Shown here piece after piece: positions 1 to 7,863 of a DNA stretch of 64,000 bases; position 1 is the stretch's first letter, and the number at the start of each line of letters is the position of its first letter. Below the pieces are notes generated by a model. That model was not told where the DNA came from. It did no database searches and saw nothing but the letters and a program-made list of their open reading frames with translations. The stretch is from Bradyrhizobium prioriisuperbiae (GTDB lineage Bacteria > Pseudomonadota > Alphaproteobacteria > Rhizobiales > Xanthobacteraceae): the NCBI RefSeq assembly GCF_032397745.1, contig NZ_CP135921.1, forward strand, positions 3,451,001 to 3,515,000. The letters run 5' to 3'. The position numbers were made by a program, and so were the translations under genes.

Positions 1-184
1 CCGCGGCCTTGGTCGACAGCTGCTGGCCGCAGATCACGGCCGCGAGGCCTGCAAATCCACCCTCGCGGCGGCGGAGCGCAGGCATTTCGGTCTGCGCGAA
101 CAGCGGCTTGAGTCGCGGATCGCGCTCCACCAGCGCGGTGAGCGCGCGCGCGAGGTCGTCTTGGGTATGAAAATGGGTTGTCAT
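1..184 (-). CDS. DNA-3-methyladenine glycosylase (AlkA/HhH-GPD type), partial
   Basis: This is the N-terminal 61 residues of a minus-strand gene that leaves the window at base 1. The start is the ATG read from 182-184. The segment GLAAVICGQQLSTKAA resembles the conserved helix ahead of the helix-hairpin-helix of AlkA-type base-excision glycosylases, which remove alkylated purines from DNA. The catalytic Asp and the HhH itself lie outside the window, so the family call rests on this short motif and the general N-terminal pattern. It is divergent from gluQ with about 84 nt between the starts. Confidence 0.6.
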   Translation of the reverse strand, partial: MTTHFHTQDDLARALTALVERDPRLKPLFAQTEMPALRRREGGFAGLAAVICGQQLSTKAA

Positions 185-268
185 GAAGTCCACAGCATGA
201 AGGGATTCTTTTAGCGGTGCAAATCGCCGCAGTTGTCTGTTTCGTCTGTGCCGATCATATTTCGAATC

Positions 269-1159
269 ATGCCGCCACCCGTTTACCGATTTGCGCCAAG
301 TCCGAACGGTTATCTGCACCTCGGCCACGCCTATTCGGCGTTGCTGAATTTCGACATGGCGCGGCAGAGCGGCGGCACCTTCCTGCTGCGCATGGAGGAT
401 ATCGACACCAGCCGTTGCCGTCCGGAGTTCGAGCAGGCGATCTGTGAAGATCTGGCCTGGCTCGGCATTTCCTGGCAGTTGCCGGTGCGGCGGCAGTCCG
501 AGCATCTCGAGGTCTATCGTGCGGCAGTGGAGCGGCTGACCGTGGACGAGCTGGTTTATCCCGCGTTCGAGAGCCGCTCGGAGATCGCGCAGATGATCGC
601 GGCGCGCGATGAGCTCGGGCCATGGCCGCGCGATCCGGATGGCATGCCGCTCTATCCCGGCACCGCGCGTGATGAAGATCCGGCGGAGCGCGACCAGAAA
701 CTGCGCGAGGGTCTGCCCTATGCGCTGCGGCTGGACATGGACGCGGCCCGCCGGCAGGCCGAGCAAATCTCGTGGCGGCCGTTCTGGACCGAGGAGGGCT
801 CGGGGCCGGGCGGGGAAACCGGCCGTGTCACGGCGCGGCCGCAGGCCTGGGGCGACGTCATCGTGGCGCGCAAGGACACGCCGACCAGCTATCATATCTC
901 CGTGGTCATCGACGATGCCCTGCAGGAGGTCACCCATGTGGTGCGTGGGCGCGACCTGTTCTGGGCCACCAGCGTGCACCGGCTGCTGCAGGATCTGCTG
1001 GAACTGCCCACCCCGCGCTACGGCCATCACGGCCTGATTCTGGACGAAGCCGGCGAAAAACTCTCCAAATCGACCCAGTCGACGTCCCTGCGCCAGCTGC
1101 GCGAGGCCGGCGAGACCCCCGAAGACATCCGCCGCCGCGTCGGACTGTCCCCCGCCTGA
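269..1159 (+). CDS. gluQ: Glutamyl-Q tRNA(Asp) synthetase
   Basis: The 296-residue protein is a truncated class I glutamyl-tRNA synthetase paralogue that attaches glutamate to queuosine in the tRNA-Asp anticodon. The HIGH-type motif (HLGHA, residues 17-21) follows YRFAPSPNGYL. The KMSKS equivalent is EKLSKST near the C-terminus. The length matches GluQ and not GltX, which carries an extra anticodon-binding domain. I prefer the ATG at 269 because homology begins directly after it; an in-frame ATG at 233 would add 12 unlikely residues. The Cys cluster that binds zinc in E. coli GluQ is absent: the local sequence is YPAFESRSEIAQM. Confidence 0.92.
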   Translation: MPPPVYRFAPSPNGYLHLGHAYSALLNFDMARQSGGTFLLRMEDIDTSRCRPEFEQAICEDLAWLGISWQLPVRRQSEHLEVYRAAVERLTVDELVYPAFESRSEIAQMIAARDELGPWPRDPDGMPLYPGTARDEDPAERDQKLREGLPYALRLDMDAARRQAEQISWRPFWTEEGSGPGGETGRVTARPQAWGDVIVARKDTPTSYHISVVIDDALQEVTHVVRGRDLFWATSVHRLLQDLLELPTPRYGHHGLILDEAGEKLSKSTQSTSLRQLREAGETPEDIRRRVGLSPA

Positions 1160-1218
1160 AGCGTTTTCGAGCGAAGTGGACCCCGGTTCGCGTGAAGAAA
1201 ACGCGTAAAAACAAAAAG
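1160..1218. repeat. Dispersed intergenic element (GCGTTTTCGAGCGAAGTGGA type)
   Basis: Directly after the gluQ stop lies a segment beginning GCGTTTTCGAGCGAAGTGGA and ending GAAAACGCG plus an A-rich tail. GCGTTTTC and GAAAACGC can pair, giving a long imperfect hairpin. From memory this is a very abundant intergenic repeat in Bradyrhizobium and relatives. Only this copy is seen in the window. Confidence 0.6.
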
Positions 1219-1287
1219 CTATCCGCCCTCGGCGTGACTCGCTGTCCCCGGCCATGCCAAAATGGGAGCCGGGGCAGGGGTTTGTGG

Positions 1288-2619
1288 ATGGCGGCCAAAA
1301 CGACGCGTTCATTACGCAGCCGGACGCGCAACGCGCGCCCGGGGGCGAAGGCGCGCCTGGTCAAGAAGGCGCGTCCGGTCAAGAAACCGGACGCAAAGCC
1401 GCCGGTCCGCAAGATCGCCACCCGCAAGATCGCTGCCAAGACGGCGACCGCCCAAAAGGCCACCGGCCGGGGCACGACACAATCCGCCTCCGCCGTGGTG
1501 GAAGCGGCGCTGGCCGCCTTCGCCCACGAGGTGCGCACCCCGCTCACCGGCATTCTCGCCGTCAGCGATCTTCTGGTGACATCGGACCTGGATGAACGCG
1601 AACGCCGCTGGGTCGAGACCATTCGCGCCAGCGCCGATCATCTCTCGGCGCTCGCCACGCTGTTCGTGGACGCGGCGCGCAGCAGCAAGGCCGGCCTCGG
1701 CCTGCGGCAAGCCTTGCGCAACGAGTTTTTCGATCTGCGCGCACTGGCGCGGACAGTTGCGGATTCGCTCGCTGGCCGCGCCGCCGCCAAGGGATTGCGC
1801 TCGTCGGGCGAGATTTCGGACCGGCTTCCGGCCTTCGTCACCGGCGATCCGGTGCGGCTGCGCGCGGCGCTGGAGAACCTGATCGACAACGCGGTGAAGT
1901 TCACCGACCAGGGCCGCGTGGCGCTGAAAGTAAGTGTGGTGCGCCGGCCACCGGGCCGGGTTGTCGTGGCCTTCGCGGTGTCCGACAGCGGCATCGGGCT
2001 GTCGCTTGCGGAGATCAAGCGGCTGTTTCGTCCGTTTTCCCAGGCCAATGTCGGAATCGCATCACGATTTGGCGGCGCTGGCCTCGGGCTCGCGTCCGCC
2101 AGGCAGATCGCACGTGCCATGGGCGGCGACATCACGGTGGCACAACCACGCGGCGGCGGCACCACCTTCACATTGATGGTCACGCTGGCGCGCGCCGCCG
2201 ATCCCGTTGCGGGTGCGCCCAGTGGGCACGAGCGCAGCAGTGCCGTCGCCAATCCGGCACTTCGCATCCTCAGTGTCGAGGACAATCCGTTCGGACGCGT
2301 CGTGCTCAATGCTATCCTCACCGAACTCGGCCACCAGACCGAATTCGCGGGCGAAGGCGAGGCCGCGCTGGAGCGGCTCGCGGCTGGTGGATTCGATGCG
2401 GTGCTGATGGACATGGTGCTGCCGGGAATCAACGGCATTGAAGTGATCCGCAGGATCCGGGCGCAGCCGAAGCCGTTGGGACGCGTCGCCATCATCGGCG
2501 TGTCCGGCCGTGGCGAGGATGAGGCCGCCGCGCGCCGCGCCGGCGCCGACGGCTTCCTGCTCAAGCCGGTGTCACCCCGCGCGCTGGCGACCGCATTGCT
2601 TGAAGCGACGCGCCGCTAA
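1288..2619 (+). CDS. Soluble hybrid histidine kinase with receiver domain and histone-H1-like basic N-terminus
   Basis: The 443-residue protein has no membrane segment and no recognisable sensor domain. Residues 1-65 are Lys/Arg/Ala/Pro-rich. A HisKA domain follows, with H-box FAHEVRTPLTG (His80). The HATPase shows an N-box (ENLIDNAVKF), a G1 box (DSGIGLS) and a G2 box (GGAGLGLA). A C-terminal receiver runs from about residue 330, with acidic patch VEDN, phospho-acceptor Asp375 (LMDMVLPG) and Lys in LLKPVSP. The ATG at 1288 has a GGGGCAGGGG stretch upstream. The frame stays open back into gluQ, but that longer version would translate the intergenic repeat. This looks like an intramolecular phosphorelay kinase; its partner is not visible. 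Confidence 0.85.
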   Translation: MAAKTTRSLRSRTRNARPGAKARLVKKARPVKKPDAKPPVRKIATRKIAAKTATAQKATGRGTTQSASAVVEAALAAFAHEVRTPLTGILAVSDLLVTSDLDERERRWVETIRASADHLSALATLFVDAARSSKAGLGLRQALRNEFFDLRALARTVADSLAGRAAAKGLRSSGEISDRLPAFVTGDPVRLRAALENLIDNAVKFTDQGRVALKVSVVRRPPGRVVVAFAVSDSGIGLSLAEIKRLFRPFSQANVGIASRFGGAGLGLASARQIARAMGGDITVAQPRGGGTTFTLMVTLARAADPVAGAPSGHERSSAVANPALRILSVEDNPFGRVVLNAILTELGHQTEFAGEGEAALERLAAGGFDAVLMDMVLPGINGIEVIRRIRAQPKPLGRVAIIGVSGRGEDEAAARRAGADGFLLKPVSPRALATALLEATRR

Positions 2620-2620
2620 C

Positions 2621-2677
2621 TTCACCTCGCCCCGCTTGCGGGGAGAGGTCGATCGCGAAGCGATCGGGTGAGGGGCG
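2621..2677. repeat. Palindromic intergenic repeat, copy 1 (CCCCGCTTGCGGGGAGAGG type)
   Basis: Two nested palindromes, CCCCGCTTGCGGGG and GATCGCGAAGCGATC, lie directly after the kinase stop codon. The same unit recurs in inverted orientation at 2757-2815, so the two copies could pair over about 55 nt. A degenerate relative is at about 20080-20113, after lysA. Such units are common in Bradyrhizobiaceae intergenic regions (recall, not searched). It may serve as a transcription end between the convergent genes. Confidence 0.75.
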
Positions 2678-2733
2678 TCACCGCAAAAACAAATGTCGAT
2701 TGTCGCAAAGCAGGCTCGTACGCGGAAGCTGTC

Positions 2734-3672
2734 TCAAGGCTGTGCCTGCCGAGAGTGCCCCTCACTCGGATCGCTGCGCGATCCGACCTCTCCCCGCCTT
2801 GCGGGAAGAGGTGAAGCCGCCTTCGACTTCGGCACCCGCTCGCGGAACTTGATGATCGATGCGTTCAGTTCGCCGCCATAGACAAAAATCGCGGCCACGA
2901 AATACATGAACACCAGCGCGATCACGACCGATGCCAGCCCCGCATAGGTCGAGACGTAATTGCCGGCGAAGCGGGCGAGGTATTGTCCGAACACGATGCC
3001 CGAAACCAGCGATGCCACGATGGTGAAGACGATGCCGGGCAGGATCTGGCGCAGGGTGCGCCGGCCTGCCGGCAGCCAGACATGCAGGATGAACAGCGCC
3101 ACCACCAGCGCCGCGATGGCGATGCCATAACGCGCGATGTTCAGCAGGTTCTCGTTGGAGGCCATCTTCACCGGGAAGTAATGCCGCGCGGTGGCGATGA
3201 TCAGCGGTCCCAGCACGATCAGGAAGGCCAGCGCCAGCGACACCACGGCGGCGATCAGGGTGTAGCCGATCGATTCCAGGCGCAGCCAGTACCAGCGCCG
3301 CGGCTCGACAACGTCATAGGCGCGGTTGAGCCCGACCCGCAGGCTTTCGATGCCGTTGGAGGCGAAGTAGATCGCCAGCACAAGGCCGATGGTCAGCGCG
3401 TCGCCGCGGGTGGTGGTCAGCACATTGTGAAGCTCGCCGGACAGCGCATCGGCGACCTGGGTCGGCCAGGTTTCCAGCATCAGGGACACGGCCTGGTCCG
3501 CCAGTTCCTTGGTGCCGAGGAACCCGGCCAGCGAGGTGATCACGATCAGGAACGGAAACAGCGCCATCAGCGTCGACAGCGCGATGTGGCTCGCGATCGC
3601 CCAGCCGTCGTCGGCGAGGAACGTGTAGAACGCATCCAGCACGACATCGAAGACGTATCGAAGCTGCTTCAC
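2734..3672 (-). CDS. YihY/BrkB family inner-membrane protein
   Basis: About 312 residues with five to six hydrophobic segments and the family pattern: SHIALSTLMALFPFLIVI near the N-terminus, FASNGIESLRVGLNRAYDV, and a C-terminal FMYFVAAIFVYGGELNA. The family is called YihY/virulence factor BrkB and its biochemical role is not settled. I prefer the GTG at 3672, with AGGG upstream and homology starting just after, over a TTG at 3726. The last 30 or so residues (from about PLPARRGEVGSRSDPSEG) are encoded by the 2757-2815 repeat, so the native C-terminus has been extended into intergenic repeat DNA. Confidence 0.88.
   Translation of the reverse strand: MKQLRYVFDVVLDAFYTFLADDGWAIASHIALSTLMALFPFLIVITSLAGFLGTKELADQAVSLMLETWPTQVADALSGELHNVLTTTRGDALTIGLVLAIYFASNGIESLRVGLNRAYDVVEPRRWYWLRLESIGYTLIAAVVSLALAFLIVLGPLIIATARHYFPVKMASNENLLNIARYGIAIAALVVALFILHVWLPAGRRTLRQILPGIVFTIVASLVSGIVFGQYLARFAGNYVSTYAGLASVVIALVFMYFVAAIFVYGGELNASIIKFRERVPKSKAASPLPARRGEVGSRSDPSEGHSRQAQP
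2757..2815. repeat. Palindromic intergenic repeat, copy 2, inverted and inside the brkB 3' end
   Basis: This is the inverted partner of the unit at 2621-2677, with palindromes GGATCGCTGCGCGATCC and CCCCGCCTTGCGGG. It lies inside the open reading frame of the BrkB-like gene and supplies part of its C-terminus. Confidence 0.75.
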
Positions 3673-3837
3673 CTTGCACCCTGCATCGTATTTACCAGAA
3701 ATGAGCGATTGCCGCGGTGAAGGCAAGAGTAGCTAAATGGGTAGCCACAAGGGTGGCCCCAACAGGTTGCAAGGGATAGCGAACCAAGGGTGGCCGTGCG
3801 GTTGGCGCCGGCGTCCCTGTGGTGGTAAGAACCGCCG

Positions 3838-4032
3838 ATGTCGTCCTTTCTGAGTACCATTCTTCTTCCCGTCGCGGCCGCTGCCGTCGCCCTCGTGCTG
3901 TTGCTCGGCCTGCTCAACATGATGCGCGGTGGTTCGCCCAATACGTCCCAACGTCTGATGCGGCTGCGGGTGCTGCTGCAGTTTGTCGCCATTGTCATCG
4001 CCATGCTTGCGGTCTGGGCGATGCGAGGCTGA
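3838..4032 (+). CDS. Small two-helix membrane protein (HIG1-like / twin transmembrane protein)
   Basis: A 64-residue protein with two hydrophobic helices, about residues 6-27 and 43-62, joined by a polar loop with basic residues (GGSPNTSQRLMRLR). Size, topology and the RLMRLRV stretch before helix 2 fit the short HIG1-domain/twin-TM proteins of alphaproteobacteria, whose role is poorly defined. It starts at the ATG at 3838, after a GGTGGTAAG stretch. The cobalamin adenosyltransferase follows 42 nt downstream on the same strand, so co-transcription is likely. Family assignment is by pattern only. Confidence 0.7.
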   Translation: MSSFLSTILLPVAAAAVALVLLLGLLNMMRGGSPNTSQRLMRLRVLLQFVAIVIAMLAVWAMRG

Positions 4033-4074
4033 GAGCCTCCGAGTAATTACGTTCCAACGTCAGCGAGGTTGCAC

Positions 4075-4647
4075 ATGGTCGTCCTGAACCGGATCTACAC
4101 CCGCACTGGCGATGACGGCTCGACCGCGCTCGGCAGCGGCGAACGCCGGCCCAAATACGACCTGCGGGTCGCGGCCTATGGAACCGTGGACGAGACCAAC
4201 GCCGCGATCGGCGTGGTTCGGCTGCACCTCGCCGAGGCGCCCGCGCTCGATGTCATGCTCGGCCTGATCCAGAACGATCTGTTCGATCTCGGCGCTGATC
4301 TGGCGGTGCCCCAGCGCGAGGGCAAGGCGGAGCGGCTGCGGGTGCTGTCCACCCAGGTGGACCGGCTGGAACGCGATATCGACAGCCTCAATGCGGCGCT
4401 GGCGCCGCTGAATTCATTCATTTTGCCTGGCGGAACGCCGGCCGCCGCATACCTGCATCTCGCGCGCACCGTGTGCCGCAGAGCGGAACGCATGGTGGTC
4501 GAACTCGCCGCCAATCCGGACGAACCGGTCAGCGACGCAGCCATCAAGTACTTGAATAGGCTTTCGGACTTCCTGTTTGTCGCCAGCCGTTCGGTGAACG
4601 ACAACGGCGCTGGGGATGTGCTTTGGGTTCCCGGCCAGAACCGTTAA
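4075..4647 (+). CDS. Cob(I)alamin adenosyltransferase, PduO/MMAB type
   Basis: The 190-residue protein transfers the 5'-deoxyadenosyl group of ATP to cob(I)alamin, making coenzyme B12. The family signature TRTGDDGSTALGSGERRPKYD near the N-terminus includes the ATP-binding TGDxGxT element. The mid-protein DETNAAIG and the C-terminal LNRLSDFLFVASR are the other PduO hallmarks. The ATG at 4075 has GAGG about 7 nt upstream; the TTG two codons earlier is unlikely. It is followed by etfBA on the same strand. Confidence 0.92.
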   Translation: MVVLNRIYTRTGDDGSTALGSGERRPKYDLRVAAYGTVDETNAAIGVVRLHLAEAPALDVMLGLIQNDLFDLGADLAVPQREGKAERLRVLSTQVDRLERDIDSLNAALAPLNSFILPGGTPAAAYLHLARTVCRRAERMVVELAANPDEPVSDAAIKYLNRLSDFLFVASRSVNDNGAGDVLWVPGQNR

Positions 4648-4733
4648 AATCGGAGCCGTCTGCGGTTTTCGCGCGTTGACCGGGGTTGGCGGGACCTTTA
4701 GGTTCCGCCGCCATTAGCTGAGAAAGGGGACCG

Positions 4734-5483
4734 ATGAAGGTTTTGGTGCCGGTAAAGCGGGTCGTTGATTACAACGTCAAGATCCGCGTCAAGAGCGACG
4801 GGACGGGCGTCGAGCTCGCCAACGTCAAGATGTCGATGAATCCGTTCGACGAAATCGCCGTCGAGGAAGCCCTGCGCCTGAAAGAGGCCGGCAAGGCGAC
4901 CGAGGTGGTCGTGGTGTCGATCGGCCCGGCCCAGGCATCGGAAACCATCCGCACTGGATTGGCCATGGGCGCCGACCGCGGCATCCTGGTGAAGGCCGAC
5001 GGCATCGTCGAGCCGCTGGCGGTCGCCAAGATCCTCAAGGCGATTGCCGAGGAAGAAAAGCCGGGCCTGATCATTCTCGGCAAGCAGGCGATCGACGACG
5101 ACTCAAATCAGACCGGCCAGATGCTGGCCGCGCTGTTGAACTGGTCGCAGGCGACCTTCGCCTCCAAACTCGAGGTCGATGGTTCCGACTTCAAGGTCAC
5201 CCGTGAAGTCGACGGCGGCCTGCAGACCGTCAAGGTCAAGGGCCCGGCGATCGTCACCACCGACCTGCGTCTCAATGAGCCGCGTTACGCCAGCCTGCCC
5301 AACATCATGAAGGCAAAGAAGAAGCCGATCGCCGACAAGACCGCCGCCGACTATGGCGTCGATCTCGCGCCGCGCCTCGAAATCCTCAAGACAACCGAAC
5401 CCGCGGGCCGCAAGGCCGGCGTCAAGGTCGCCTCGGTGGCCGAACTGGTGTCGAAGCTGAAGAACGAAGCCGGGGTTCTGTGA
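4734..5483 (+). CDS. etfB: Electron transfer flavoprotein subunit beta
   Basis: The 249-residue protein begins [18 protein letters not shown], the standard EtfB N-terminus, and contains [16 protein letters not shown] and [21 protein letters not shown]. EtfB binds AMP and pairs with EtfA, which holds FAD. The heterodimer carries electrons from acyl-CoA and related dehydrogenases to ETF:ubiquinone oxidoreductase. The start ATG is preceded by AGAAAGGGGACC. The stop codon overlaps the start of etfA, indicating translational coupling. Confidence 0.97.
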   Translation: MKVLVPVKRVVDYNVKIRVKSDGTGVELANVKMSMNPFDEIAVEEALRLKEAGKATEVVVVSIGPAQASETIRTGLAMGADRGILVKADGIVEPLAVAKILKAIAEEEKPGLIILGKQAIDDDSNQTGQMLAALLNWSQATFASKLEVDGSDFKVTREVDGGLQTVKVKGPAIVTTDLRLNEPRYASLPNIMKAKKKPIADKTAADYGVDLAPRLEILKTTEPAGRKAGVKVASVAELVSKLKNEAGVL

Positions 5484-6427
5484 TGACAACGTTGCTGATT
5501 GCCGAACACGACAACGCGTCGATCAAGGACGCGACCAACAAGACGCTGACGGCGGCCACGGCGCTGGGTGCCGAGGTGCATGTGCTGGTCGCCGGCGAAA
5601 ACGCCAAGGGTGCTGCGGAAGCCGCCGCCAAGCTTGCGGGCGTCACCAAGGTGCTGCTCGCCGACAACGCTGCCTATGCGCACGACCTGGCCGAACCGCT
5701 GGCCGCGCTGATCGTCTCGCTCGGCGGCTCTTATGATGCCTTCGTGGCACCCGCGACCTCGCGTTACAAGAACGTGATGCCGCGCGTCGCCGCGCTGCTC
5801 GATGTGATGCAGGTCTCGGAAATCACCAAGGTGGTGGCGCCCGATACCTTCGAGCGTCCGATCTATGCCGGCAACGCGATCCAGACCGTCAAGAGCAAGG
5901 ACGCCAAGAAGGTCATCACGGTGCGCACCTCGACATTCGCTGCGGCCGGCGACGGCGGCAGTGCATCGGTGGAGAACGCGGCTGCGGCCGCCGATCCCGG
6001 CCTGTCCAGCTTTGTCGGTGAGGAAGTCGCCAAGAGCGACCGTCCGGAACTGACCTCGGCCAAGATCATCGTCTCCGGTGGTCGCGCCATGCAGAGCCGC
6101 GAGAACTTCGCCAAGTACATCGAGCCGCTCGCCGACAAGCTTGGCGCCGGTGTCGGCGCCTCGCGCGCCGCGGTGGACGCCGGTTATGCCCCGAACGACT
6201 GGCAGGTCGGCCAGACCGGCAAGGTGGTGGCGCCGGAGCTCTACATTGCCATCGGCATCTCGGGAGCCATCCAGCATCTGGCTGGCATGAAGGATTCCAA
6301 GGTGATTGTGGCGATCAACAAGGACGAGGAAGCGCCGATCTTCCAGGTCGCCGATTATGGCCTGGTGGCGGATCTGTACCAGGCGGTGCCCGAACTCACC
6401 GAAGAACTGGGCAAACTCGGCCGATAA
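5483..6427 (+). CDS. etfA: Electron transfer flavoprotein subunit alpha
   Basis: The protein has about 314 residues, starting at the ATG inside the TGATG overlap with etfB; a GTG at 5480 is possible. The C-terminal FAD domain shows the EtfA signature [21 protein letters not shown] and then [25 protein letters not shown]. The N-terminal domain is the usual alpha/beta fold ([10 protein letters not shown]). With etfB it forms the soluble electron carrier. A downstream 3-hydroxybutyryl-CoA dehydrogenase, 264 nt away on the same strand, fits a beta-oxidation context. Confidence 0.97.
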   Translation: MTTLLIAEHDNASIKDATNKTLTAATALGAEVHVLVAGENAKGAAEAAAKLAGVTKVLLADNAAYAHDLAEPLAALIVSLGGSYDAFVAPATSRYKNVMPRVAALLDVMQVSEITKVVAPDTFERPIYAGNAIQTVKSKDAKKVITVRTSTFAAAGDGGSASVENAAAAADPGLSSFVGEEVAKSDRPELTSAKIIVSGGRAMQSRENFAKYIEPLADKLGAGVGASRAAVDAGYAPNDWQVGQTGKVVAPELYIAIGISGAIQHLAGMKDSKVIVAINKDEEAPIFQVADYGLVADLYQAVPELTEELGKLGR

Positions 6428-6691
6428 AGCGCGCTCCGGTGCCCGGCTCTAATGCCATGGGCACTGGTTTGCGTTCAGGAATGCGTCACCTTTCGTGCGC
6501 TACCTTTGACGATAGGGACGGGGCCTGGGTCGTAAATCCGGGTCCCGCCTTCGTAACTGACGCGGCAAAACAAAACACAAGACCAAAAAACCGGCCGCGC
6601 CACCGGCATGGGCGGGGTGTTCTCCGCAAACGTTCTATGTAAGATGGGCATCCGCCGCGATTTGCGGCGGGGGGCCCGATGAGAAGGCGAG

Positions 6692-7573
6692 ATGGCGGTG
6701 ACTATCAAGAAGGTCGGTGTGATCGGTTCGGGCCAGATGGGCAACGGGATCGCACATGTGTCGGCGCTGGCCGGTTTCGATGTGGTCCTCAATGATGTCG
6801 GCGCCGATCGCGTCAAGTCGGCGCTGGCCACCATCAACGGCAATCTCTCGCGTCAGGTCGCCAAGAAGCTGATCACTGACGACGTCCGCAAGCAGGCGCT
6901 GGACCGGATCAAGGCGTCGGAGAATCTGGAAGACCTGTCGGACTGCGACCTCGTGATCGAGACCGCGGTCGAGAAAGAAGAGATCAAGCGCAAGATCTTT
7001 CATGATCTGTGCGCGAACCTGAAGCCCGAGGCCATCGTCGCCTCCAACACCTCGTCGATCTCGATCACGCGGCTGGCGGCCTCCACCGATCGTCCGGAAA
7101 AATTCATCGGCATCCACTTCATGAATCCGGTTCCGCTGATGGAGCTGGTGGAGCTGATCCGCGGCATCGCCACCGACGACGCCACGTTCGATGCCTCGAA
7201 GGAATTCGTCAGCAAGCTTGGCAAGCAGATCGCCGTCTCGGAAGATTTCCCGGCCTTCATCGTCAACCGCATCCTGCTGCCGATGATCAACGAGGCGATC
7301 TACACGTTGTATGAAGGCGTCGGCAACGTCGAGGCGATCGATGCCGCGATGAAGCTCGGCGCCCACCATCCGATGGGTCCGCTGGAGCTCGCCGACTTCA
7401 TCGGCCTGGATACGTGTCTGTCCATCATGCAGGTGCTGCACGAGGGGCTGGCCGATTCCAAGTATCGTCCCTGCCCGCTGCTGGTGAAGTATGTCGAAGC
7501 CGGCTGGCTCGGCCGCAAGTCGCAGCGCGGCTTCTACGACTATCGCGGCGAAAAGCCGATCCCCACGCGGTAA
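6692..7573 (+). CDS. 3-hydroxybutyryl-CoA dehydrogenase
   Basis: The 293-residue protein oxidises 3-hydroxyacyl-CoA to 3-oxoacyl-CoA with NAD(P). The Rossmann motif is GSGQMGNGIAHV (about residues 11-22). The catalytic His is in GIHFMNPVPLMELVE, the family Asn in IVNRILLPMINEA, and the C-terminal domain shows GAHHPMGPLELADFIGLD. Length matches stand-alone Hbd/PaaH enzymes and not multifunctional FadB. Its place after etfBA suggests a role in fatty-acid or polyhydroxybutyrate-linked metabolism. Confidence 0.94.
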   Translation: MAVTIKKVGVIGSGQMGNGIAHVSALAGFDVVLNDVGADRVKSALATINGNLSRQVAKKLITDDVRKQALDRIKASENLEDLSDCDLVIETAVEKEEIKRKIFHDLCANLKPEAIVASNTSSISITRLAASTDRPEKFIGIHFMNPVPLMELVELIRGIATDDATFDASKEFVSKLGKQIAVSEDFPAFIVNRILLPMINEAIYTLYEGVGNVEAIDAAMKLGAHHPMGPLELADFIGLDTCLSIMQVLHEGLADSKYRPCPLLVKYVEAGWLGRKSQRGFYDYRGEKPIPTR

Positions 7574-7593
7574 GTTCTGCGCTCTGTTTCTTT

Positions 7594-7672
7594 GTAGCCC
7601 GGGTGAGCGAAGCGACACCCGGGAATCGCACGCGCAGGCAGCCCCGGATATCGCTTCGCTCATCCGGGCTAC
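7594..7672. repeat. REP-like palindrome (GTAGCCCGGATGAGCGAAGCG family), copy 1
   Basis: An inverted repeat with arms GTAGCCCGGGTGAGCGAAGCG and CGCTTCGCTCATCCGGGCTAC, plus internal pairing of ACACCCGGG-type segments. The same family occurs at 26258-26325, 29567-29634 and, as a half copy, 35551-35579. It sits 20 nt after the dehydrogenase stop codon, where it could stabilise or end the transcript. Confidence 0.85.
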
Positions 7673-7863
7673 AGCTATTAAACCGATAACCGCTGCCGTT
7701 TTGTTCGCGACCCTGCAGTTCGCTCGCTCAGCATGTTACGCCGGATCAGCGGCGTCGCCGCGAACCCGCCCTCACGCGGACTTTCCTTGAATCGACGACC
7801 TCGACGCGCCTATCGTCCACCAAGCCATTACGGCGTGGGATTTCGACAAGGCGTGAGCGGACC

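Noticed and set aside
772..1287. Extended N-terminus for the hybrid histidine kinase.
   Set aside because: It would overlap gluQ and translate the dispersed repeat. The ATG at 1288 has a purine-rich site upstream and precedes the first plausible protein segment.
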